Assembly: GCA_028023455.1 (NCBI GenBank)
Contig: JAQFVV010000012.1
Span: forward strand, 5,368,499 to 5,432,498
DNA from: Epiperipatus broadwayi
Taxonomy: Eukaryota; Onychophora; Udeonychophora; Euonychophora; Peripatidae
Direction of reading: 5' to 3'
Length of the DNA: 64,000 bases
Each line of letters opens with the position of its first letter. Positions within the stretch are counted from its first letter, which is position 1. Positions 14,134-24,540 of the stretch are shown here, piece after piece. The position numbers and the translations under genes were made by a program. The notes beneath the pieces were generated by a model. It worked only from the letters and a program-made list of their open reading frames with translations. It did no database searches and was not told where the DNA came from.

Positions 14134-14255
14134 ATGTTCAAATGTTTTTTTTTTTCATACGTCAAAGCATTGACCGGGAAGCGAACCTGGGCCAGCTGCT
14201 TGGAAGGCAGCTATGCTAACTGCTAGGCCACCAATGCTTGGAGTATGTTCAAATG
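14134..14255 (-). mobile_element. Retroposed tRNA-Gly unit with TSDs and A-tail
   Basis: The direct repeat ATGTTCAAATG flanks the unit exactly (14134-14144 and 14245-14255). On the minus strand the order is duplication, a 7-nt leader, a tRNA-Gly-like body, a short trailer (TTGACGTATG), eleven A residues, duplication. This is the signature of LINE-mediated retroposition of a tRNA precursor-like transcript. At about 100 bp it is one of the shortest SINE-like insertions possible. Two relatives lie at 18739-18856 and 34045-34180. Confidence 0.85.
14166..14237 (-). tRNA. tRNA-Gly(TCC)-like gene copy, probably pseudogene
   Basis: The 72-nt minus-strand sequence folds as a tRNA. The acceptor stem is GCATTGG with TCAATGC (one G-T pair) plus discriminator T. 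The anticodon stem GCTGC/GCAGC holds loop CTTCCAA, giving anticodon TCC. The T arm is CCAGG-TTCGCTT-CCCGG, with one A-C mismatch and the normally invariant A58 replaced by C. A-box (TGGCCTAGCAGTTA) and B-box (GGTTCGCTTCC) are recognisable. The TSDs and poly-A tail show it arrived by retroposition, so a working gene is unlikely though not excluded. Confidence 0.65.
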
Positions 14256-14821
14256 CTTTGTATTTAAAAAGATTGCATTCTGCTTATTTTACATTATAAA
14301 ATTTGATAGATCTTAATCTTAGTATTTATAAGTAAAGAGTTTTGTATTTTTTATTGGTATACTACCAGATTACTTTACAAATGCTAAAGAATAGTGATAT
14401 AAACCATGAAACTATTGCTGTTGAAGAGTTGATTTATTAGTTATTTTGATGTGATGCAAAAGTTCTTAGGAATTTGTTGCACATATCTTTATATAATTAA
14501 TTAATATTTGCATATTTATATTATTTGATAGATATGGTTTTAATTTCTCCTTATTATAGCTTATTTGAATATTTACATTTGCATATATTTATTACACTTT
14601 TCATGAAGGCTATGAGTATGAGGCATGGTTCCTCGAAAACGTTCAGCTGATAAATTTTTAATAGTAAGTTATATTTTCTCTAATTAATAATTACAATTAA
14701 GTATTTTTTTATTATTTGATAGTTAAGTTATTTAAAAATAAGTTAAATTATAGGTTATGTCTTGTCAGTTAACATTAAAACTAGTATAAGGTTTTAGTTA
14801 AATTACTGCTAAAATATGCAT

Positions 14822-15130
14822 TTAACTTTAATATATGTGGGATTCAAACTCAGACTTTCACGCGACCCACTACTCTCAGTGCCATCTCATACTGCTGATC
14901 CATCTGATCATACACATGTTGAAAAGATAAATAATCACCAATATATGCATTTCATGATAAACCAGCAATCATCAGTTGGTCCAAGATTACTATCCTCACA
15001 CATATATACAATCAGTGCTTAGTTTTATATTAAGATAGCCAATCTTCATACTTTAATGGACAGGCTTCAAACTATTTCAACTCACAACTTTTCAGCCTTT
15101 CATTTCATTGAAAATCTGATGATGGAACGT
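14822..15130 (-). mobile_element. Hammerhead/tRNA-like dispersed repeat, copy 2
   Basis: This is the reverse-strand relative of 11100-11475. Reading the minus strand from 15130: CATCAGATTTTCAATG, GAAGCCTGTCCATTAAAGTA, a hammerhead motif, ATCTTTTCAACATGTG, then a tRNA-like block with A-box-like GAGATGGCACTGAGAGTAG and B-box GAGTTTGAATCCC (about 14838-14850). It abuts the older Merlin element at 15131. Confidence 0.7.
14926..14994 (-). ncRNA. Hammerhead ribozyme motif, core conserved
   Basis: On the minus strand, stem I pairs GATAGTAATC with GATTATTTATC (one bulge) and CCAA with TTGG, leaving an asymmetric internal loop TTGGA/T. The core CTGATGA is intact. GAAA is followed by ATGCATAT (2-bp stem III, GCAT loop) and A as the cleavage nucleotide. 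Stem II (TTGCTGGTTTATCAT) carries mismatches, including at the core-proximal pair, so activity would be weak at best. Confidence 0.6.
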
Positions 15131-15650
15131 TCTGGCAGAAACATGGAATACTCATCGTCTGATAGAACAATTGCAACTGTGGAATTGACCACACTTCATC
15201 CGAAACATCCATAATCTCATTTGGAGGCACTATTGTTGTAATAGCCACTCTAGCTGTCATTTTTTATAAAGACAAAATTCCATGCAGTAAAGCAAAAGTT
15301 CAGAATTTTACACGTGTCAAAAATGACACGTGAGAAAAGTAATTCATAATTTTTACAGCAGGGACTATTTGGGTGAGACTAAATAGAGCCTAAAAAAGTA
15401 AGTTTTCTTACATCCATTTTATTTATTAATCTTCATGTAAAAAATACATTTATAGTTAGATATACTTTGCAATTACATAGTGAGAATGACGTAGTTCGAC
15501 ACACGGATCCTAAATGTAAGTTCATTTTTTTGTTATTTATTCTTCTTTATGTAAAAACATTTATAGTTAATATACTTAATTTATTTACAGTTATATATAC
15601 AGCAAAGACTGCTATAAGTGAAAAATATGCATGTAAATGTACTTTTTTTT

Positions 15651-17247
15651 GGTAAAACTGACTTTTAGCGTCCCCAACAATTGGCCCTCTATTTTTAAAA
15701 AACTGAACTAACTACTTTTTCCCACCTAAAAAAAAAGTGTATGTAACTATATCCAAGTGTAAATGTTAATAAAAAAAAAGTTAAAATAAATACTTACATT
15801 TACATGCGTATTTTTCACTTATAGCGGTCTTTGCTGTATATAGAACTGTAAATAAATGAAAAAAAAATTACTTTTTTAGGCTCTATTTAGACTCACGCAA
15901 AAAGTCCCATCTGTAAAAATTATGAACTACAGTACTTTGGTCACATGTCATTTATGACACGAGACAAATTATACCATGTGGAATTCTGTCCTTCTAAAAA
16001 ATGGCTGCTAGAGTGGCTCTCACAACCATAGTGCCTCCAAATGAAATTATGTCTGTTTCGGAAGTTCTGGCAGAAAGTTGGAATACTCGTCGTCTGATAG
16101 AGCAATTTCAAACTGTGGAATTGACCCTGAAGTGGCTGGCCAGGAGGCATCTGCTAAAGAACAGCATGCTCTGTCTGCGTTGCAACATTGAATGTTCGCT
16201 GGTAAAATATTCGGCTGGCATAGATGGTGTCAGATGGCAATGCAAAATGTGCAAACAATGTACAGCAGTATGAAGTGGCTCATTTTTTTCATGCAGCCAT
16301 CTGGGTTTGAACACCATTGTTCACATAGCATTTTGCTGGTCATATAATGTGCCTGTTTGGATGATCGTTCACGAGACGGAGGTCAGCGAACGAGTGATCA
16401 TAGACTGGTGTAATTTTTGCCGGGAAGAATGTGCTACATATTTCAACAGAAATACAGCACTTCTTGGCGGATTTGATGCCAATGGCGAACCACAGATAGT
16501 TGAAATCGACGAGTTGTATTTCTTCCATCGGAAATACAACAGAGGGGCCTTCAGAGAAGGCCGTTGGGTGTTCGGTGGAATAGAAAGAGGCTCGAAAAAA
16601 TGTTTCCTATCTGAAATCGCAGACAGATCGGCTGCCACCCTGGAACCACTGATCCAGCAACACATTTTGCCTGGAACACATATTATCAGCGACGGATGGC
16701 ATGCGTATAACAATATTAGCGGTCTTTCCAATGGTGTCTATCTCCACTCTGTCGTCATCCATCAAGACAACTTTGTTGACCCGGATGACGAGGATATACA
16801 CACCAATAATGTTGAAAATCTGTGGATGAGAGCAAAGCGTAAGCTAAAATACCAATTTGGGACGAGCAGACCTTTGTTCTCATCCTACCTGCGGGAATTT
16901 TGTTTCAGAAATATGCACGCACGCGACGACCTTTTCGTGCATTTCCTCGCTTGTGTGGCTTCCAACTACTCCTAAAAAAGTAATTTTTTTTTTGGTTATT
17001 TATTATTCTTTATGTGAAAACATTTAGAGTTAATATACGTCATTTATTTACAGTTCTATATACAGCAAAGACCGCTATAAGTGAAAAATACGCATGTAAA
17101 TGTAAGTATTTATTTTAACTTTTTTTTATTAGCATTTACACTTGGATATAGTTACATACACTTTTTTTTTAGGTGGGAAAAAGTAGTTAGTTCAGTTTTT
17201 TAAAAATAGAGGGCCAATTGTTGGGGACGCTAAAAGTCAGTTTTACC
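15651..17247 (+). mobile_element. Merlin (IS1016/IS1595-related) DNA transposon
   Basis: Terminal inverted repeats begin GGTAAAACTGACTTTTAGCG (15651) and end CGCTAAAAGTCAGTTTTACC (17247). Pairing continues almost without interruption for about 200 bp on each side, to about 15855 and 17040. One 325-codon transposase reading frame sits inside. The flanks are T-runs (15643-15650 and 17248-17259), consistent with an 8-9 bp duplication but not decisive in a homopolymer. Near-identity of the terminal repeats implies recent activity. Confidence 0.9.
16001..16975 (+). pseudogene. Merlin transposase, one in-frame TGA
   Basis: This is a DDE transposase of the ISXO2/IS1595-like family that would cut and paste the surrounding element. 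The frame starts at ATG 16001, just after an in-frame TAA, and runs 325 codons to TAA 16975. It is broken only by TGA at 16271-16273 (codon 91). An N-terminal zinc ribbon has CxxC pairs at residues 58/61 and 81/84. Catalytic candidates in full-frame numbering are D170 (VEIDELYF), D231 (ISDGWHAY) and E272 (NNVENLW). Length and motif order match intact family members. The TGA is one C-to-T change from CGA, and arginine fits the family there. It could be sequencing error, recent death, or readthrough; a simple nonsense mutation is most likely. G+C is clearly higher than in the surroundings, a sign of recent arrival. Confidence 0.9.
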
Positions 17248-17400
17248 TTTTTTTTTTTTAATTAACATTTAGACTTAGATATAGCATTACATACACTTAT
17301 TAAATTTGGATATAGTTATTAGGGGGGGGAGTAGTTAAGTTTTTTAAAAATAGAGGGTGAAGTGTTCAAGCCGCTGTTGCTAGTGAAAAATGAATAGATA

Positions 17401-17700
17401 TAACGTTACCGGGCTGATTTGATTATTATTATTTTGTAATGTTATCGTGTTTTTTTTTTTTTGGTTTGGATTTTTTTTTTTGCACCGTATTTTCTTTTCT
17501 TTTTAAATAAATAAATTATTATTATTTTTTTTTTTTAATACGTTTTGTAAAAACCTTTTTTTTCTTTAATTTTTTCTGTAAAACTTGTTGTTTAACAAAA
17601 TTGGATTACGGTCTTTTTTTTTTTTAAAGTAACTTTTTTTTTTTTTCCCGCTTTTGATTATGGTCTTTTTTTTTAAAAGTAACTTTTTTTATTTTTTATT
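17401..17700. repeat. T-rich low-complexity tract
   Basis: Successive runs of 8-15 T separated by short related motifs (for example GTAACTTTTTT and GGTCTTTTTTTTT) fill this stretch. It looks like degenerate tandem amplification of a T-rich unit between two Merlin-derived segments. Confidence 0.7.
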
Positions 17701-17989
17701 TTTTTTGGCTTTTTACTTTTATTAAACTACCACAAAGGCAGTTCTTCTGGGTGAGGAGAATATTTCTCTGTTGAAGAAAGGCCACTGCATCTGCTTCTGT
17801 AGTCTGCCATTGAAATGTTTTGATCTCGAAAAAGTGTCGGAAAGTGCGCGACTTGATCATGAACTTTGCCGAATTGTGACTAACACTCCTCATTAACTGA
17901 ATTCTGACCCCTGACAACAAAACCAGGGGCATTTGGAAAATCGTTACAATTTTTATGAACGAAAATAAAAAAAAATACATCGAAGCCAA
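17696..17989 (-). pseudogene. N-terminal fragment of a second Merlin-type transposase
   Basis: A 97-codon minus-strand frame contains KTFQWQTTEADAVAFLQQRN, followed by NCLCGSLIKV. This is the pattern of the N-terminal segment of ISXO2-like transposases: a WQTxEEAxxFLQxRG-like helix followed by the first CxxG half of a zinc ribbon. The second CxxC half and the whole catalytic domain are missing; the frame runs into the T-rich tract at its 3' end. It differs from the neighbouring Merlin protein, so it marks another family. Assignment rests on motif resemblance only. Confidence 0.45.
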
Positions 17990-18488
17990 AAAAAAAAAAC
18001 GTTATAATATAGTTTTCGACATTCAAAATACAGAAACCTTCACATCATACGCTGTACAATAGTTAAGAGTAATGTCTATAGAGAGTCTTGTGTACTCGTC
18101 GCTAATAATGTTCAGCATACTAGAGATGTTGGGGTAATGGATGCACTTCAACATCTTAGCGGGTGAACAGTTTAATAGGCCGTAAGATCTATGAGCGGCC
18201 TTGTGAACAGCATATTTATGTGCTTTAGTGTAGAAACAGTGCCATCTTATGGTGTGGATCAATCGATGCTGTATTACCGTCAGTTTTACCGAAAGTTCTT
18301 ATAAGGTATTTTAGAAGTTGTAAATAAATAACGTTAATAGAATATAGATACTGATTAGTGTGTGTATTATGTAGAGCGTTCTTTAAATATTCCAGTGCAG
18401 AGAAACAATATAGAACACAATATTCATCTGCATTACTTCCATCTGTGTTTTAAAAAATTATAATTTATTCTTTTTTTAAGCCAATAAA
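17990..18488. other. Unassigned, moderately G/C-richer stretch
   Basis: Base composition is less A/T-biased than in the flanks, and a 79-codon minus-strand frame (18023-18262) is present. I recognise no domain or repeat family. It could be the 5' flank of the transposase fragment at 17696-17989 or an unknown repeat. Confidence 0.4.
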
Positions 18489-18534
18489 CATCACATGACT
18501 ACCACCTCTTATGCTTGTGTATAACTGTTGTTAA

Positions 18535-18739
18535 AACAGGCAAAACTCACTATATATATATATATTGCCACACACAACAAGTTAGAGTAATCGATGGATG
18601 CCAGAAGGCTTGTGCATAAAATCCCCATCTAATGCCTACGCTTGGCACAAGATGGGGATTTTATGCACAAGCCTTCTGGCATCCATTGATTACTCTAGCT
18701 TGTTGTGTGTGGCAATATATATAGTGAGTTTTGCCTGTT
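18535..18739. repeat. Foldback family F1, copy 1 (short apex)
   Basis: Arms of about 95 bp (18535-18630 and 18650-18739) are near-perfect inverted copies, including GCCAGAAGGCTTGTGCATAA and its inverse. The spacer is only about 20 bp. The outer 45 bp on the left (ACATCACATGACTACC...) matches the outer flank of the F1 copies at 24541 and 30373, but its partner on the right is missing where a tRNA-type SINE has inserted. The apex lacks the hammerhead-like segment seen in the 24.5-kb copy. Confidence 0.85.
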
Positions 18740-18856
18740 ATTCTTCTTTTTTTTTTTATATGTGTCATAGCATCGGCCGGGACGCGAACCCGCAACCCGG
18801 GAAATTGCCTGCAAGTGCAAGGCAGTCGCGCTGATCTCTCGACCACCAATATTCTT
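18739..18856 (-). mobile_element. tRNA-type short SINE with TSDs
   Basis: TATTCTT flanks both sides (18739-18745 and 18850-18856). On the minus strand the tRNA-like body starts at TTGGTGGTCG (first few acceptor bases lost). It contains A-box TGGTCGAGAGATCAG and B-box GGGTTCGCGTCCC, ends CCGATGC, then has trailer TATGACACAT and a long A-run. The anticodon arm has inserted bases, so it is no longer a tRNA. It is inserted at the edge of the F1 foldback. Confidence 0.75.
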
Positions 18857-19949
18857 TTTTTATTATTATTATTTAAATTTTAATTAAGAATACCTAGGTA
18901 GCTATTTACGAATTTTAAACTTGTGTGAAACTTAAAATATCCACATCACTTATATATTTATTGATTAATTTTGATTATTTGTTTTTTGTATTTGATACAT
19001 TTTATTAGTAAGTTTATTATTCTTGTTTTATATTTTTAAGAAATATATATATTTCGCTATAACTAAGTCATTCTACTTGAAAGCTTTATGATAGCAATTA
19101 AAAACAATAAAATTATTTTATTCTTCTATTTAATTTTCGAGAAATAAATTGTTTTCAATCGACGTTTAGTACATACATATATAAACATTTTGCATTAAAC
19201 ATAGAAGAAATCTATTCTAACGCCAACCAACAGAAACATATGTTTTCTTTCAGTCATTCTATCTATTTTTAAACTGCTACAATTCTCAACATCACTTTTT
19301 AATTGCCTTTTATATAATCTTACAGTTGAATGATTACGACAACGTATTTTTTAAATAGACTATCATATTAAAATTTTAAATTAAAGGCAACTTTTATTTC
19401 TAATTTGTTCATCTTCTTTATCAGATTTTTAGTTTCAACAGGAAAAGTTTCTAAGTGTACATCTCCTTTTTTGAACTGACAGTTCCCACAATACAGCTTG
19501 TCATGTATTATTAACATCATTCAATTTAGTTTTACTTAAACATTCGAGAAAAATAAATCTAATTTTTAATGTGTAGTGAAATTAAAATTTAACTTCACTA
19601 AGCTTCTCAATTTTTATAGTTCTTTAGTTTTATATAAGTTTAGTTTTTGTAATTTTACTGTGAAACATCAACATTCTTCTAACTTTTTCATTCATCATAT
19701 AAAAATTTAAGATCATTATATATGTGTGTGTATAAATAAACCTAAACTTATAGATGTCAATATTGAAAACTTTAATGACATTTTTCTAAACAGAATGCAA
19801 TTATGATGTAATCAAGTAAGTAACCAATTGAAAATCAGCAATATCAAATTCTATCATTTAGTAATAGTTTTTATTTTTTTGATCCTATAAACCAAAAATA
19901 AGGGAGATGGGCGAGACACTCATTATATTTGTGAAAGCTATTCATATCA
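18857..19949. other. A/T-rich stretch without recognised features
   Basis: No open frame, transposon end or RNA gene seen. Confidence 0.5.
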
Positions 19950-21175
19950 CAGCTTCTCAAACATTTTCAAAAATAAAGAAAGATCTCCCATAAAAATCAT
20001 GTATTCCCTAAATAATCCCGTTTTAAAATAAGGTTTCTCATTGTCTCAATGAATTACATCAGGACAGGCATTAGTCCTGTTTATCAACAAGCAATAAAGT
20101 TTTGAAGTGTTTGTAGCAGACGATATAATAAGGTACCCTCTATGAACTGACTTACAAAGTATAAAATTGCTTAGCCAACTAATCTATGCATACTATAATG
20201 AATATAGTAATATAGTAGAATAGTTTCAGTAGTTTTTTTTTTAAATCTTAATAAACTGTCAAATAAGTAAATAATTTATTAATACAAATCAAATTAACTG
20301 GGCTGAAGAGAAAGTGCACATTTAATAAAAAGTTACAATCTAAATATCCTTTTATTAAAAAAAACTCTGATTGTGATGTGAAATGCAATTAAATGCAGAA
20401 CCAAGTTTAATATTATGGAATATCTGATCTCGAACAACATTTAAAGTCAAATAAACACAAAACTGCTGATACGATGGCTGCATCCAGTAGTAAATGGATT
20501 TTTTTTTTCAGTCAACAACTTCAACAGAAAAAAAAATCATTTCTCCAATATAAATGATGAAGGAAAATTATTTACTGAATTTATCCTAATAAGTGAATAC
20601 ATTATTATTGAAAAAATAAAGGAGTGGAATGGGGAAAATGCAACTGGAATACACTCATAGAAATTTTCAAATATTTAAAAAATAATAATTTAGAAGATCA
20701 AAAAATGACAAAAATTATCAAATATATACTATGTTTTCCAGATACAAATGTAACAGTGGAAAGAATATTTTCACTCGGTAATAAAACATGGGTTCCAGAA
20801 AAAAAAAAACAATTATTAACAACAATCTTAAAATTAATGGTATCAACAAAAATTAACATTGAAATGAATTTGTCTAAAATTTTACAATTTTTTTAAGAGT
20901 CAAGAAAACTTCTTAAAACAAATTTTGTCAATGGTAAAATATTAATATATGTTTTCATTTTTTATTTATTAGGGACTTATATTATAAGAGCTTTTTTCTG
21001 ATCATTTTCATTAACATTTTTAATTGTTTTTATGTAAAATATATTATTAAGAAACAATTATTATGCCCATTTACATGTTATAAAAATGTATTTTAAAAAT
21101 GTGTCATTTTGGATTCAAAAATATCCACTTTTGGATCCAAATATTAATGATCACTGTCCAGCTATTATATAACCA
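19950..21175 (+). mobile_element. Internally deleted hAT transposon (right end uncertain)
   Basis: CAGCTTCTCAAACATTTTCA at 19950 resembles the CAGxGxTTCTCAAAC 5' terminus of hAT-Charlie elements. Inside, an N-terminal BED-type region and a C-terminal dimerisation region of a hAT transposase lie next to each other, with the catalytic middle missing. I could not find a clear matching right terminus; 21175 is a guess. Confidence 0.5.
20301..20896 (+). pseudogene. hAT transposase, BED N-terminus joined to C-terminus
   Basis: From about 20305 shifting frames give an N-terminal block of the type K-C-x-F-N...L-x-S-K-Y-P-F-I-K, then DLEQHLKSNKHKTADTMAAS (about 20430-20490), the signature of a BED-like finger. 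The open frame 20624-20896 (90 codons) contains ILCFPDTNVTVERIFSLGNK, the hAT C-terminal dimerisation motif. The roughly 400 codons between, including the catalytic acidic residues, are deleted. Frameshifts and an in-frame stop in the N-terminal block confirm it is non-functional. Such deletion derivatives are typical non-autonomous hAT copies. Confidence 0.7.
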
Positions 21176-21630
21176 AATAAGCAGTCAATTAAAATTACCA
21201 ATTCAAACTGATGTCACATCATCTAGAAATAGTATTTATTTGTATAACTCTTTATAAGCTAAAAATTGTATTCACTTCTAACTATGTCCTAATTTTGAAA
21301 TTTAGGAAGGTAGATCAGATATTAAAACTTTATATACATAAAAAATGTCATTAAATTTCTCACTATTTACACCTATAAATCTATAAAAATCTAAATAATA
21401 TTCTTATATTTCTTTATTACAGAGACTTATTTACTGCAGGGAAACAGTTAAAACTTTCAATACTTTCAGATTTTATGAATATAAAGTAGTAATATCTTAT
21501 TTACTTTTTCTTATTTAAAAATTAGAACAAAAGTAGAAGGGAAAATTCAACTTTTGCTTTATAATACATTAGATATTTCACCCTGACAGTTTTTCATTGG
21601 TTTTGTTTCACTTCATCATAGTTAAACTAC
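21176..21630. other. No recognised feature
   Basis: A/T-rich; nothing supportable on either strand. Confidence 0.5.
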
Positions 21631-21806
21631 ATATATATATAAAAGACATTTTGCGTGTTCAAATCAGTGATTGTAGCGCCTCTACAACCATCTTTCTACC
21701 TTTTATCACTCAGTGGATGACTTGTGTTACCAAGTCAAAACGTCAGTATATCAATATTTAAAATATTTTAACACGGATGAACCCACAAAATATGTCTTTT
21801 ATATAT
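21631..21806. repeat. Foldback with hammerhead-like apex (degenerate)
   Basis: Left arm ATATATATAAAAGACATTTT (21631) pairs with AAAATATGTCTTTTATATAT (ending 21806); CGTGTT pairs with AACACG inside. Near the apex GGATGA (21715-21720) is followed by the hairpin GACTTG/CAAGTC and AAAACGTC (21737-21744). This resembles CTGATGA, stem II, GAAACGTC of a type I hammerhead with two core substitutions. Not expected to be active. Confidence 0.45.
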
Positions 21807-22484
21807 GCAACCCGTATGAAAATCTTCATATCAACATATATATATAGTAAATAAGAAGTTACTGTGATAAATATTCATATATAATAATTTGAGATTAACT
21901 TATTGCAATTGCTTATATGTAATTAAAGCTACCTCCACTTTCAGCTAATGACATTACATTTTAAAGATGATTCTTTTTCTCATTTGTATATCAAGAGAAT
22001 TGACTACAATGCCTTTGTTAAAAGGTAGAATTTTTAATCAATCAGAAATTTTTAAATATATTTAAACCTCATTGATATATATATTTTGCAAGTATTGCAA
22101 TTTGCTGTTGCTGTAGGATGCTTTAATTATGTATAAATAGTTGCAATGAATTAATCTCAAACCAGTACATTTGTATATTTTTAGCTAGTGATACGCAATT
22201 GGTTCTATTTCTTATATATTTATATTTAGAAGTTTTCAAAATTTAAAATGACTATTGTATTAGCCTTTATTTATATATGTAAGTGAAAAATGTTTGTTTA
22301 TTATAAATTAAAATCTTTGTTGATTTAATTTCATGCTTCTTGTTTACACGTGTTTGATTTTCAACATAATTAACAATTATGTAGTTTATAGGTAAGAGAT
22401 TGGCTTTTTATCTGTGCCACTTTATTCAGACTTAATATTTGTTTAATAATGTGGCTCTCCTGAAAATAATGTAATGTTTGGTGT

Positions 22485-22790
22485 AATATTATATATATGT
22501 AATATAAATAAAATGTCCGTTAATTTAAAAAAATGTAATCATAACAAAAATAATAAATTCAACAGTAACAAATCACTATAAACAATCTTTAAATCTGCAG
22601 AAGTACTTTCGATTAATTTCTAAAACCTGTCTCAACTGCCATTAATTTCAAAAAAAAAATTTAATGGCAGTTGTTGAGGCAGGTTTTAAAAATTAACGGA
22701 AAGTACTTCTGCAGATTTAAAGACTGTTTATAGTGGTTTGTTACCGTTGTATTTATTATTTTGTTATGATATATATATATGTAATAATAA
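22485..22790. repeat. Foldback family F2, copy 1
   Basis: Arms of about 110 bp (22532-22643 and 22662-22772) pair closely, including ATCTGCAGAAGTACTTTC on both sides, around an A-rich 18-bp loop. TA-repeat sequence (TATATATATGTAATA) borders both ends. A shorter relative is at 25550-25779. Confidence 0.85.
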
Positions 22791-24540
22791 CCTTTTGCCA
22801 ATATTATAAATTGATATATTATGCAATGGGTTTAAAGTTAAAAAAAATTACAGGTGCACTTTTTTACTAAAATATTCTCTTTGTTTTTAATTGTTTATAT
22901 ATATATATATCACTTTACATCTTGATTATGTAAGAATTAGTAAGAGTTTATAATGTTGCTCTAAAATTTAGATACTAGAGTAATTTTTTTGACATAGTGG
23001 TAGACAATTAATTTCTTAGAAATAGTATTCTATAGTATAATTTCTCTATCTGCCTTTGGGCAGAGAAATTACATTTCAACATATACGTTAATAGCAGAAA
23101 TTAAATATTCATACTTTTTTAAAGTAGTCGAATTGTTTTTTTTTATTTTAATAACATGATTATTTGTTCTGTATTTATTCTTTAATCAACATTAAACATT
23201 TAAAGTTGTTCTAATTGTCATAAGCAATCCTATATCATTTTTTTTATTCTTTAACCAACTGGTTTAGAAAAGTCATATTTTTGAGATGAGGAAAGGGTGG
23301 TTATAACTTTTACTTTATTATTTTATTACATAAAAGAAAATTTTATTTTTTATAGATTATTAATTATTGTTACAATTTTAAACAAATATATTCATTATGG
23401 CAAGATAGCAATAATAGCCATGATTATTATAGCTATTTTTATGGAGTTGCTACTGATTCATTTTGTGGCATTTTGAAGCCTTATACAAAACTGCTACCAC
23501 CTTGTTTTTTTCTTCTCTATTTTATGGTTATCAATGACTTAAGTTTTCCTGTTCATCTTTTTTTGTATAGAAATCAGAACTAAAATTATTAGTTTAAAAA
23601 AGATGTCAGTATCATGTAGATAGCTTACAAATATCATGAAAATTTCTAAATTTGAAAGAAGATGGGAACACCCTGGTTTTTTTAACATAATACAAAGAAA
23701 ATGAAAACAATGTTGATTGGTCGATTATTTGGCCCCAGCATATTGAAAGTGCACTATTTCTTTTAGTATTTGGAGAAAACAAAATATGATTTATTTATAT
23801 ATTTAAGCTTATTTATAGTAATTGATAATATAGTAATTAAAACACATATGAAAAGCAGAAGTAAACTACATTTCACTCATGTACTGTAGAAAATGTAAAC
23901 ACTCACCCATCAATAAGTGTTAGAGCATATTGTCCATGCTTAAATTGAGAACTTGATCTTATTGAAAGCCTGATTTTATATAAGCATATTACTTGCACAT
24001 GTTTACTTTCATAATATTTCATTTGTGTATAAATCACTATATTATCAATTATTACATATATATGAACTAACAAGGTTCAATGTTACAGAATAGTTAAAAA
24101 TGAGAAACTTTTTTATTTTCAATGATATATAATCTGAAATTGTGTAAGCAATATGCCAGTTTAAAAATTAGAATAGCAATAAGATCAAGTTATCAATTCA
24201 AGCATGGTCAACAAATGTTGGTTTATTTTAAGAACAATATTAAGCATAGGTGGACCACCTAAGCTTTTAAAATATTTACTGATAGGAGAGTATGTGTCTA
24301 TTTTATGGTGCATGTGTGAGCAATAGGTAAATTTATTAGTGCAGATCATTTATAAAATATTTGTTTTAAAGCAAAAAAAATATGTGATTAGATTTTATTT
24401 GAAAATGTTAATTTTTAAAAAGTCAAGTCAATAAAAATATAGTTAATGTGAAAGCAGAAATTATTACTTGGTAAAAGGAAATGCTTTCATAAATACCAAT
24501 AAATAACTTTTGGGGGAAATAATAAATATAATTTTACATC
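22791..24540. other. No recognised genes
   Basis: A/T-rich with TA-dinucleotide runs. I see no open frame or transposon signature. Confidence 0.5.

Larger units (their letters stand above)
15131..17400 (-). mobile_element. Older Merlin copy, split by a younger one
   Basis: 15192-15650 is the inverse of the 5' region of the Merlin at 15651-17247 (transposase start, upstream region, inner terminal-repeat part). 17248-17400 continues with a diverged outer terminal repeat (ATTTAGACTTAGATATAG, then TTTTTTAAAAATAGAGGGTG). The two parts join if the younger copy and its T-run duplication are removed. A roughly 60-bp segment at 15131-15191 (TCTGGCAGAAACATGGAATA) is flipped relative to the rest, a local inversion. 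No coding capacity remains. Confidence 0.7.

Noticed and set aside
16108-16801. Minus-strand open frames over the Merlin transposase
   Set aside because: They are antisense shadows of the higher-G+C transposase coding sequence.
18598-18849. Open frames of 62-78 codons on both strands
   Set aside because: They run across a foldback hairpin and a tRNA-type SINE; no protein.
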